64,000 nucleotides of DNA from Suillus spraguei (Eukaryota; Basidiomycota; Agaricomycetes; Boletales; Suillaceae): positions 310,001 to 374,000 of the forward strand of contig JABCPU010000009.1 of NCBI GenBank assembly GCA_016800925.1, written 5' to 3'. Below are positions 34,681-44,999 of the stretch, in pieces. The notes below the pieces were generated by a model that had not been told where the DNA came from, did no database searches, and saw nothing but the letters and a program-made list of their open reading frames with translations. The position numbers were made by a program, and so were the translations under genes. The first letter of the stretch is position 1. Each line of letters starts with the position of its first letter.

Positions 34681-36419
34681 GGAGTGTGATGGTTGGTCGG
34701 ACTGCTCCATAGTTACCACCGCCATTCCAAGTGCGCTGGGATTCCCTGGTGTCGATGTGTAAACTTATTCATTTACCGTTTTGCTTGTTCCGTGCAACTT
34801 CTTTACGGGAAAATTGTGGTAGGAACAATGCAGTGGATGCACATCTTGACGAGTTGGATTTATGCACGGGAGCTAAGGTGAGCCTTCTCAGTTACATTGC
34901 ATGATTGCGGAGCAAGACGTTCAGTCCCAGGATAAGTGTCATGAAGCACGGGCTAATTCACTGGATGGCTTCTTTGATATGTCTTTTCTCATTCAGTGAC
35001 ATCGATCTACATGAACAACATGTAGTCTATAATCATATTCTGCATTGTTGCCCTCAAACTGAACTACCATTGCTAGCTCTTCATCTACACAGCCCTTTGT
35101 GCGCAGGTTATTGCAATGTTCGTGAGCACTTGAATATATTATCTTCATGCCCCTTAGGCAGCGACACTCAAGATATCACTGAATATTTGAACAACGTTTA
35201 AATCTGAGATCAACCAAGTTTGCCCATAGCGCTTTCAGCAGTATGGACAATTACCAGATCCGACAGTCAGACGCAACGCACCAGAAATTGCTTGTGTCGG
35301 ACACCAATGATACAGAGGACAGCAGGACACATCAATCAAGTGGAGTTGGCGAGAGCGATATATTCGAGAAAGTCACTACCTGTGTCATTCTCCCTCCAAT
35401 GCGCGCTTTGAGTAGCAATCATATCTTCCTCCAATTCCTCTTTGCAGGTGGTTCCTTAGAGTTTGCTAGTACTTGCAAACGCCTGCAATCAGCCTTGTGA
35501 ATCACTTTCCATTTGCATCACGGCAAAACTCACTGCGTAGCGGTGGTAGCTGTGTGCGGACTACGCTAAATTCTCTGAGACCATTACAACGAGGGTCCAC
35601 CCTCATACTGATGTGTCTTTTATGGCGATCCTTACATATCTTCTTGGATAGTACTTTGAGTGGAGGTAGAATGGTGAACCTGAGAGTTCCAAGACTTTTT
35701 GAAGAACACTACAACACTGTAGGTGAACTTTTGCTCCTGCCTTTGCGTCTCCAAATCAGTACTTTCATCTTGTTCTCCAGGTTTACTGTACAGAATTGGG
35801 TTTTGCGTTTGTATCGTGACATGTGAAGGCAAGCTTGTAGTCCGTCGCCTCGGGCTCGGAGCTCCACGCGCTTGCACTTTGCATTGTGTACGTATATCCT
35901 TACGCACAGACTCCACAAAAATTGAAGCCAATTGAAACTAGAGATACTCACAAGCTCATCCTCGCCACATGACGTTTGTACATTACAAGATTGCTCTGAA
36001 CCAATGTGAGTAACTGTACACTTCACAGGGGTTAGGACGTGATTCCCAGGTGGAGATCTACGTGATGGAGGTTCGGAACTTCCAGAACATTTTGAAAGTG
36101 GGCGATGTGGGCGATCCCATCATATGCCAAGTAGGGAAAGGCATGCGCAACAATGTGACGGAACTAAATGACAATCACTGAATTGAACGATGCGACGCAG
36201 GGTTCGAGGGATGGTCGGATTGTGTTAGGTGTTGATTTCTTCGAAAATTAAAATTCGATACGGCTCTTCCCCATGCCTTCTAAGTCGCGGGTGATCTCGT
36301 AAAAATATCTGGATTAATACGAGTATCGCATAATGTGCCTCGGTCCCACTAGATACCTGAAAATAACTGCATTCCATAAATCATGGGGTAAGTTGGAATA
36401 GCACCTTAGAGGTGCCAAG
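34681..36419. other. Intergenic stretch between RPN13 and ARL8 (convergent genes)
   Basis: Holds the 3' ends of both genes. Several frames of 60-117 codons occur (for example 35243-35500 and 35473-35826) but none shows domain motifs or consistent introns. A small lost or lineage-specific gene cannot be excluded. Confidence 0.45.
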
Positions 36420-37515
36420 CCTAATGACTACGATCTGAGAGCCAGCGGATAACTATGTCCCTACAGTAAATAGTTGTACAATTAGTCAAGAATTCAAAGT
36501 TCAAGATGAGGTCATGATAGAGAAGTGGAACGCACAAATTATGTTGGTTTTTCATCGAACACTGGTAAAAAGTTAGCGCACACAGGAGCCAGTATGAAAA
36601 AGCTCACCGAATAGCACTAAAACAATATCATGAGTGCATTGAAAGTATACAATGATTTCAGAAGACGTACTGAGACTGGGCGATCTTGAATTTTGTCCAG
36701 TTGACTTCCCTCAAGATGAGTGGGCATGCAGAACTAAATAATCTCTACTCACAGGTCGCGTATGAGGTCCTTGACAGATGCATGCGAGGGAATGTCATTC
36801 TTGTTTCCAAGCTGTGTCAATGTAAGCTACCTTGTAGATGTTCCCGAGATACTAAACTCACCACCAAAAGAGGAACACCTGCTAAATTCGGCTGCGCCAA
36901 TAGTTGGTGCAATTCGAAGCGTACCGTGTCAAACTTCTCCTGCTGTAAGCAGCACCGGCGTTAGAACCGAAATCCACCAATTACATGGCAGAGCCTACGT
37001 CAGCTGAATCAACTACGAATCTGCAGCGAGAGAGTATTCTGTGAATGAAACAAATTCTCAAACAGACGACGTACACGACAGCATCGACTCCGTTACAATA
37101 GCGCTCCCACATTGAGCGAAACTTGGGCTGTCCTGCGACATCCCATATTTTCAGAGTAACAGCGCCTTTGCGTACCTTGCGGTAGTTGAATGCGACAGTT
37201 GGAACGACATCTTCCGACCACTGGGTGAGGGTAGGCCGCTTAGGCGAGGGAAAAGCTATGAATGAAACAGTCGCACCTGCCCTGACCCAATGACATTCAC
37301 AAATGAAGTTTTTCCAGAAGCCTTCATGAGGGAATTTCGGTACCATTTCCTGAACTTGAAATCTACAGACCCACGTACCTGCAGCCCAACCACGGATATT
37401 TCAGCGGCTTTAGAGAAGAATATGCTGTGGAATTTAATATGTAAAGTCTCGTCCACTTCAAGGAAATACTGACTTACCTGCTAAACCAGGAGAATATTGA
37501 TGATATAAAGGTCAT
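36420..37515 (-). CDS. ARL8: Arf-like small GTPase ARL8, 11 exons
   Basis: Arl8 GTPases act on lysosome or vacuole membranes and direct organelle movement and fusion. Exons (minus): 37515-37478, 37424-37379, 37321-37277, 37220-37075, 37020-36999, 36939-36862, 36811-36753, 36704-36671, 36616-36608, 36561-36536, 36459-36420. All joins are in frame: 180 residues, near the usual 186. N-terminal amphipathic helix [17 protein letters not shown]-loop GLQASGKT; switch I region [11 protein letters not shown]; switch [18 protein letters not shown]; base recognition [19 protein letters not shown] matches family CYS.SCKEKDNID in length. The N-terminus has no Gly-2, as in Arl8, which is acetylated rather than myristoylated. 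DVAGQ replaces the usual DIGGQ (Gly to Ala), worth noting. A Helitron fragment lies within ~100 bp upstream of the start. Confidence 0.95.
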
Positions 37516-37584
37516 GGTGAACAGCTTAGTGCTCAACTGTCGAGTCCTTGAAGGTCACAGTGACACTATCAATGATGCATAACA

Positions 37585-37944
37585 TTGAAATTCGGACCTT
37601 CTGAGTGCGTGGGAGTTATTCAATTACTAATACAGAACGACGATAGAGAGGAGTCCATCAAACTTCCTACCAGTTTCGTAGACTCTCATGCATGGACATC
37701 GGAGCACTACAGATACAATGGCTATCGGTCGCCAGCTCAGAAAACCGACACGACCTTTAACCCTGACTCAGAAGTGAAAGCTCGCTTGCAACTTGGTCAA
37801 TCTGTAAGTGACATTCCGATTGTGATCACACATGTCTTTAAATCACGACTAGAATTATTTTTATACATATTCTTCGCACTTGCTTTAAAAGAAATACCTC
37901 ATCAAAGTCATTGAGTTCCAAAGGCGGGGCTTTCCTCATACCTA

Positions 37945-38031
<87 letters not shown>

Positions 38032-38545
38032 AGGTGTTCAATTGATATTATCTATCCCCAAGTTTCATCAGGAGATTTTGTTTGAAGCATCAGCGCTGAA
38101 CTTCCGCGTGATAATCCAGCACGAAGAGAAAAGGTATAACGATACATAATGCACAGCCGCGATCATCTCAACCGCATAGGCAACCGGTGCAATCGTGACG
38201 GGCAATGCATCTATGGTTTCTCACATGCTGTACAACCAATCGCGATTGTCAATGAAGTAGGACACATTCACTGGCAGAGGCGCAGCGAGGAAGACATGTG
38301 GGTCGTGCCATACTGCAAACCTTTGCTTGACTTCACAGACTGCCATTTTCATTTCGACGTTGTGTACACAGCAAAGGTCTTTAGCTATCTCTACAAGTAC
38401 CTCTACAAAGGCTGGACCGTCCTTTTTCGATGTGCAAGATGAGAACGATGTCATGCCGCAACAACCCATCGCTGTCAATGAAGTCAACGACTACCAAAAA
38501 GCTCGCCGGCTATCTACACCAGAAACGAGTAGTGCGAGGTGATGA
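37585..38545 (+). pseudogene. Helitron Rep fragment
   Basis: Three blocks match the Rep part of Helitron proteins. LQLGQSVSDIPIVITHVFKSRL (~37785-37850) is followed by YLIKVIEFQRRGFPHTY (~37890-37944), the site of the HUH nickase motif; the expected His-x-His is His-Thr-Tyr here. Next, RCNRDGQCIYGFSH, EEDMWVVPYCKPLLDF and DCHFHFDVVYTAKVFSYLYK, then NEVNDYQKARRLSTPE, where the first catalytic Tyr is kept and the second is Arg. Helitrons copy themselves by rolling circle using this nickase; this fragment lacks the helicase and is dead. It lies head-to-head with ARL8 and ends exactly where a wax-synthase-like pseudogene breaks off. Confidence 0.78.
37945..38030 (+). repeat. (CAT)n microsatellite
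   Basis: 86 bases of CAT repeats with a single-base interruption at about 37999-38000. In the Helitron frame this reads as a run of Ile and starts exactly at the HUH motif. On the minus strand it gives an Asp/Met run in an open frame that is not a gene. Confidence 0.97.
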
Positions 38546-39560
38546 AAGAACCCAGAAGCGAGGAACTCGGCCATGATGCCCCCGGCGCGCCCAAACAGCA
38601 GAGAAAGTGGGTATCCACCGAGGAAGATGAATAACCGATAGAACCACTGGTGCCAGCGTCTGCCCCAGAATTCTCTGAGAGAAGTGGCACGCCAAGAAGA
38701 GTCGAATAAGGGGGGACATTGATCTGGATGTTACCTAAATAACAGTACGCAAGGAACTATGGTGAGCTCGTAACCGGCTCGGAATATTGAATAGATGCCT
38801 CCTGCGCATAGCGTTGCTATGATGCTCGATCGTAAATAACGGAGTTGCGGAGTCGTCGAAGATGGTACTACCTTTGACAGAACCAAATGTGTCTAGAGAG
38901 AAAGACCGCACAGCGAATCGCGCCGCAAAGAAACAACTTGGGTTAGGGTTAGTTAGTTAAGTCCTTAGACCAGAAACGAGGGCGGACCTAGCAAAGATTA
39001 ATCTTGAGGATGTAATATGCGTCTCTGGCGGGATGTACAGTCCTGTGACCACTCCCAGCCACAACCAAATCAAGTGCGTCGAGCACGTAATTTCTCTTTG
39101 GCACATTCGGTTGATGATCGCATTCAAGGGTGCGTAATGCAATACAGAACATGGGTAGCTGGAGGATAAGTTCAACACTGTAGGAGATAATGCTAGTACG
39201 ACGGGAACTCACTTGCAGGCAGATATTCAAAAAGTTGAATTTTGGGCGCCCCATGCATATATCTAGTCATATCGCAGCGCAAAATGCGAGGACGGCCGTG
39301 ATGGGCCACAACGCAATGCGGACTGGCTGCGTTCGGGGCAGCAAGACAAGAAAAGCTGTGAAGTAACATACGAGTGGTGGAAGGATACCAGAAGCGAAGG
39401 TCTCAGTTGTGAGTGGCACCCTAGTTGTGGGGAGATGCAGACTATCTGGAAAGGGTGAGATTGTGGCCTTTGATCAATGGAATATTGGAGCCAAAGTTCA
39501 AACAATTGTAAGTAGAGTTATATATCAGGGATGTGAACCAAAAAAGCTTCATTGTCGGTA
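38525..39560 (-). pseudogene. Wax-synthase-like membrane acyltransferase, broken
   Basis: On the minus strand: SGILPPLVCYFTAFLVLLPR and WPITAVLAFCAAI (membrane segments), GRPKFNFLNICLQ, an intron (gtgag..cag), MFCIALRTLE, NYVLDALDLVVA, GLYIPPETHITSSRL, SIIATLCAGGIYSI and finally SLREFWGRRWHQWFYRLFI then MAEFLASGFFHHLAL, the hallmark region of wax synthase-domain proteins, whose conserved His is HH here. These transfer acyl chains to alcohols in membranes. The frame has a TGA after CAAI (about 39270), at least two frameshifts, and the C-terminus is missing where the Helitron fragment begins near 38545. Pseudogene. Confidence 0.75.
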
Positions 39561-39891
39561 CTGACCGGGGCACGGGAGCCATGATGAGCATGTGGTGTTG
39601 CCGCGAAGCGAATCGAAGTGTAAATCTGGGTCACCTCAGTGCTTAGTAAACTTCGATGTCAATGAAGTTATTCGAAGTGCACTTACACTTCGCAAGACAA
39701 GCAGAATACATTATTATTATGGATGACGCAGGCGAATTGATCATATCTTTTTAGTGATGGGAAATTTTGTGTTCCAGGATGCATGACGTATTTAATTTAT
39801 GTAAATCAGCGCAAAATAAGTGCTTAAGCGCCCATCAAAAAGCTTTTCGTCAAACTCGAAAATTGAAGCTTTGAACTACTACGACTTTCGG

Positions 39892-42800
39892 ATGCACCGT
39901 CTCTGCAATGCGCGCTCCATTGCTATCGGTGCACTCACCGGCAGAAAACGAGGATTTAACGTTTCTGCGGGTGTTTTAAACACCAACTCGGACGCAGGCT
40001 CAAATCAAAGTCAGAGCCAGAGCGTGGACTTGGAAAAGGATAATAGCCAAAGCAGGACTGTGAATGATGAGCAGGGGAAACAGGACGCCGAGCATAGATA
40101 CACAGACGATTCTAGGAATCTCTCGCGCATTCTGCTCAAGCAACGCTACTCCTCGGAGGACATGGACAAACTCAGTGGTATCATGGAGAAGACCTTCGCT
40201 CCATGTATTCGAAACACTCATGTCGTTCCGACAGCAAGTTTTTCGAAGAGAAGGAGAAAGGAAAAGCAACCAAGGCACAAGAAGGCGCTGGGAAAAGGGA
40301 AGTCTGGTGGTGCTGGCACACGACCTGCTGTTGAATCAGCGCGTGCTTCCCTGGCAGGGTTCGACGCGAAGCGTGCGGGGGTACTGCAGATACTGTCAGA
40401 AGGTTCTGAGGAGGCCAGAAATTTGTTGAAAGATGGTTGGACGACAGGGTGGGGTGAGGACGGTGCGTTTTCCATGAAATCACTGTAGTTTTGCTTTTCA
40501 TTCAGTTCTGACCTATCATGTAAAGCGCTTCGGCCGGGGGAGAATGAGAGATATGGATTGCAGGAGTCGTTCAGCGGGATCCAGTCTACGAACCGTGGGC
40601 AACCGCCGCACATACACCATCCCTTACCTTATACCCGCCGCGTAGAGGGTCTCATCGACAATGCGTGGGATCTGAATGCTCCTTCATCAAGTGGATCGAG
40701 CTCTTTCAATAACATACTGGAAGGTTCGTGTTGTTCAGCAACATTCATAAGGTCTTGAACGTGGTTCTAACGTGTACATCGGCAGATGTTGATCCACCCT
40801 CGGAACACAAGCCTATTGCGCGGCTTGCGCATGGGCTTGATAGGGTGTTATTTAAGCGCGTCTTTCGGCCTTATGAATCGTGAATGCCATGTTAACTCTA
40901 TTTCGTAGCCCCGGCGTCCATTGGCTCCAAGATCCCCGCTCACGTGTATATAACTTCACGCCTTGGGTTGAGAGCATACCTAAAGTCACAGATTTCGCGT
41001 TCGAGCGCGTCACTGGGTTCATACGGAGTTCTCAGGATAATGTACGTTCGATACCTACTTTTTCCATCCACAAAATCTTAGGACACTCATGCCATAGGAC
41101 CTTCATACCCTCGCCAAAATACACTCCCGACCATATGTTGGCTCCACATCCTCCCTCACCGGTCTGCTTAGCCATGTTTATTTTCTCATCTCTGGTGGAA
41201 GAGATGTAGATACGAGTGTTTTGAGCGGCGCTTTTGCACATGAGGTGAGTGATTGTTTACGGTGCCTGAGGGTGATTTTTTGGGCATGGATTTCATCATC
41301 CTATTTCAAATCGTATAGTGCAGTTAAACGTGCCAAATATCAAACCCTTATCATGCGACGTATGCTGTTTTACCTTCATGCGCGGTCTCCACTCACTTCT
41401 TGATCATTACATATTCCTTCTAGTTCTGCTTATATACATTTCCCAATACTTGCTGATATATCTATTCACAGCCAACGAACTTCACCCCAGGTCAGCGCAT
41501 GCCCGTATCAATCGTGTTACGATACAAAGATGGTGTATGGGCGGTCGACTCCGGCAAAGATGGCGATGATGACAGCGAGAAGAATGTATTGACCTGGATG
41601 GTGAGTCGCGCAGGTGCATTTGGTTCTGCTTCCGTTTTGTTCCTTCTCATTTTTTTATCCGCGACATGCGTCATGAACTTTGATTTGTATATCACATAAC
41701 TAATGCTTGCGTTTCTATTACAGGGCACTCTCCTCGAAAAATTCCTGACCGTTCCGGAATCTGAGTTCAAGACTCTCCTGCGCTCCTCGCCCGCCCTAGC
41801 GGAAGGTGAGGACAACAAAAGGAGGGAGGCATATCGGTATGCGAAGGTGCGTTTTTCTCCTACGCTTTCTCGCGCGTGGATGTCTGATCACGTCCGTGTT
41901 ATATGGTATGGATGACTTGCTGACTGATTTTGTGGGATCAGAGCGACCGCTTTTTGATGCGCTCCCAACTCGACTGCGTGGACCCACGCTTACCGGGAAC
42001 AGGCGTTTTTGATGTCAAGACTCGTGCTGCGGTGCCAATTCGACTGGATTTACTGAATTTCGAGGTGCGTATTTTTTGGTTTGTGTCTGATTGCCGCCCA
42101 TCATTGTGATTTACAACCGCTCACTATTTTCGCATCCATACTCTGGATTGGGATTGTGGCTAACGAATTTTGTTGAATGCAGGAGAACTCAGGTTACCTC
42201 ATTCGCACGCTCCACGGGTCACTGGAGAGCTTCGAGAAAGAATATTACGATTTGATTCGAAGTGCATTTCTGAAATACAGGTATGTTGGCGCTCCACCTG
42301 TTACTTCCTCTCGTCTTGATCTGACACCATCCAATGCCAGCTTCCAAGCTCGTATCGGCAACATGGATGGTGTATTTGTAGCTTACCATAACACGGCCCG
42401 CATTTTCGGGTTCCAATACATCTCGCTCGAGGAGATGGATGCGCGTTTGTTTGGACCAGGTGTGCAGCATGCTGGTGTTGTTAATGGCGATAGTGCGCGT
42501 ACCAAAGGCATGCGCATATTCGAGAAGTGTGTGAAGCTGCTGGAAGCAGTGATGGATGAAGTTGTTGGAGTATTTGGGGGGAGGGTGAGTCTGCTTCTTT
42601 GTCTTCTCGAAAATTTTATTGACTGGTGCGGCGCTGGTTAGAGCGTGAAATGTACATTTGAGACACGGGAGCGCTCCTCGAAGATGAACATATGGGTGGA
42701 GCCTGTCGAGTGGGATGTGGAGAAAGAAGGGAAGGGAAATGACGTGGTAGAGTTGAAGGAGGCTGAGGAGGAAACGAAGGTCGCAGAACAAGGAAAAGAT

Positions 42801-43592
42801 GGTGAGGAGGAGAACCAAGCGAAGACAGAGGAGCCCCCAATCGTTCAGATCGATGTGGAGGTGCAGAACTTTGTCACTGGCATGCCTGTATGGGGCTCAA
42901 GAGCGATTGATGCCGCGCCTGATGAAAACTGTGTGTCATCGCATCTTTCTTCCAATCTCGTTATCATGCGTGTTAATGCTTTTGGTGTTACAGGGATTCT
43001 CCATTGGAGCATATCGCATAGCTCGCTAAAAGCTTCGAGAATTCGGGCCAACCTTGCATCTGCGAAAGAAAGGCAGTTCCGCGCGTGGAATTTCCCAGCA
43101 AATATCAGCCGACCGGAGGAGATGAAGGCATGGTGGGATGCGCTAGATTTTGGCGGACGGAAAAATGCTGCTTCCCCTTCAGGTGAGGGTGAGGGACCAG
43201 CACTAGGCAAGCTACTCGACATGGTGGCAGGTGATGAGAGTCCTGTCGCAATGATCGAGGAGAACGGTTTGATAGAGGAAAGAGCTGAAGCCAATGAGAA
43301 TGGCACGTCGCTGTTCAATCCTAAGCTTTTCCGACCGGCCTCGTCGAATATTAGGGTATTGCGCCAGCTATCGAGAGATGGGAGAGAGGAGACTCTGAGG
43401 GCGGAAGCCGAGGAAGAGGCAATGGGAAGGGATAAAATTGTTTGGGGTCTTTTGGGGAATGGTGGTGCTGTGGACAGTGAAACCAAGGAAGTACCTGAGG
43501 TTGACAGTTCGGCATCAACCGTTATTCAGGCTTCAGAAACAGGGACGGCCGACACGGTGGCACAAACCAGCGAGGAGAACTTGAAGGAGTGA
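39892..43592 (+). CDS. PET127: Mitochondrial PET127-family protein
   Basis: In yeast, Pet127 is a mitochondrial membrane protein for 5' processing and turnover of mitochondrial RNAs. The first ATG of the likely leader, MHRLCNARSIAIGALTGRKR at 39892, gives a basic presequence; an earlier in-frame ATG is at 39820. Later exons: 40564-40723, 40786-40855, 40909-41041, 41098-41244, 41472-41600, 41724-41846, 41942-42064, 42183-42280, 42341-42584, 42642-43592; all join in frame. Conserved text: NPGVHWLQDPRSRVYNFTPW, GSTSSLTGLLSHVYFLISGG, EKNVLTWMGTLLEKFL, GTGVFDIKTRA, ENSGYLIRTLHGSLESFEKE, FQARIGNMDGVFVAYHNTAR and MNIWVEPVEWD, with an acidic tail. The join near 40430-40564 is unresolved: the two sides are in different frames, perhaps a one-base slip in GGGGG at about 40536. 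The intron at 40856-40908 starts GC. A partial decayed copy is at 59617-61137. Confidence 0.9.
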
Positions 43593-44622
43593 AAACCGAA
43601 TCTTCGTCATATCACATCGCGCTGCTGCTGAGTTGTCAGTGACCTTGTTTTCCTTTAACAGCTCACGATGCGGTATCCAGTGCACTGCGAGTGGACGAAC
43701 CAATACTTCTAGCTAATCATTGCATTATCATTCAATATTTACTATATTTTTGGGCAACTTACGTTTAGGTGGATATCATACGTCCGACTCATAGTAACCT
43801 GGCACTACAAGGATAGCCCTACATAGGTAATAATAAATACAATACCCCTCTGCGTTCTGAACACTAGGTGCTCAAAGATAGCAAGCCACCTCCGACTAGC
43901 CTCTGATTCTACGATAGCAGCGATGATCGCAAAGGATTAATGACGCTCGCCAAAACAAAACCTAAACGGAGTATTACTCTAGATCATCAATTCGAAGTGC
44001 GACCGCCAAGAATCACTGGGACGTCCAGTTTCAGTTTTGGTCGAGCGCCACTCCTCTCATCATGAATGCAAGAAATGGTTAGAATTGGAGAGGTACATAA
44101 GTTTGATGGACAGGATAGTAAATAACACATGTTGCACGTTTCAGGACAATCTCAAGGGGATGATGAGCACTCTACAGACCATGATAATCAGGCAATTGTC
44201 CCTTACTAGCAGTAATATAAATATCTCATCTGAGCATCCTGTGGCATAAAAGAACTGACCATTGGCCCACCAGGCGGATACGGGTGCTCCAACACGGAAA
44301 CGGCATGGGAAAGTGAGAGGTTGGATTGAAAATAATTTGTTGGGCAAAGAATAAGATAAGCTATGCGTTCCTTTTGCATATGTTCCGGTAACCACAACGT
44401 TGGACCAATCCTTCGGATCCATGCCGGCTTTGTTAGCCTTGCCCTTAATATAAACGCAAGTAAGACGAGCCTATTCAAACAGGCAGGCCGTCAGATTTTA
44501 GGCAGAGCGCCTCGAATTACGCGGTGAAATATATAAGCGTGATGACATTAGTACAAAGGCTGCTAAGATGTTGAGAGAACTTGTCGTGGTACGGTATGAG
44601 CGGTGTTTTGCCCCGGCAGTCT
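43593..44622. other. Intergenic stretch between PET127 and the LINE
   Basis: No supported gene. A minus-strand open region at 44141-44478 (about 90 codons, including WSNVVVTGTYAKGTH and CRFRVGAPVSAWW) has a protein-like composition with a possible intron, but I do not recognise it; it could be the truncated end of a lost gene. Confidence 0.4.
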
Positions 44623-44644
44623 TTTTTTTTTTTTTTTTTTTTTT
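44623..44644 (-). other. Poly(A) tail of the LINE
   Basis: 22 uninterrupted T on the plus strand directly after the LINE's 3' region; read on the element's strand it is poly(A). Its uniform length suggests a fairly recent insertion. Confidence 0.85.
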
Positions 44645-44999
44645 GATTCCTTGTTTATTGTCCGTTGGGGCGAAGCCCTATGTTAGACAGTACATGCGGT
44701 ATGTTACTCTAAGGTACTCGGTATTTATCTATTCTGGTGTGGGAATTCTGTAATCCTGGTCCAGGCAGTTGCGAGGACGATAATGCCGTCTTAAGGCAAA
44801 TAAGGAAGAGGTGGCTAAGCACTTAGCGCATCATGTTGGTTCTACTTCTCCTTTGGGGGGCTGACATCTCCGAAGGTGCTTGCGAAGCGTTTGGTGCGAG
44901 CTATGAATTTGAGGACTGCCTTTTCCCCTCATTTAGGAGGTCTTTGAGGTTGTGCGCGCGCGTTCTGATTTCTGCTTTCTGCTTTCATGATTGCTCTTT

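Noticed and set aside
37838..38041. Open frame with Met and Asp runs on the minus strand
   Set aside because: It is the (CAT)n microsatellite read in reverse.
38936..38960. Telomere-like 'gggttagggttag'
   Set aside because: Only two units, inside a broken gene; no array, so not evidence of a telomere.
42219..43486. Minus-strand frames of about 200 codons across PET127
   Set aside because: Opposite to well-supported PET127 exons; composition is a mirror of them.
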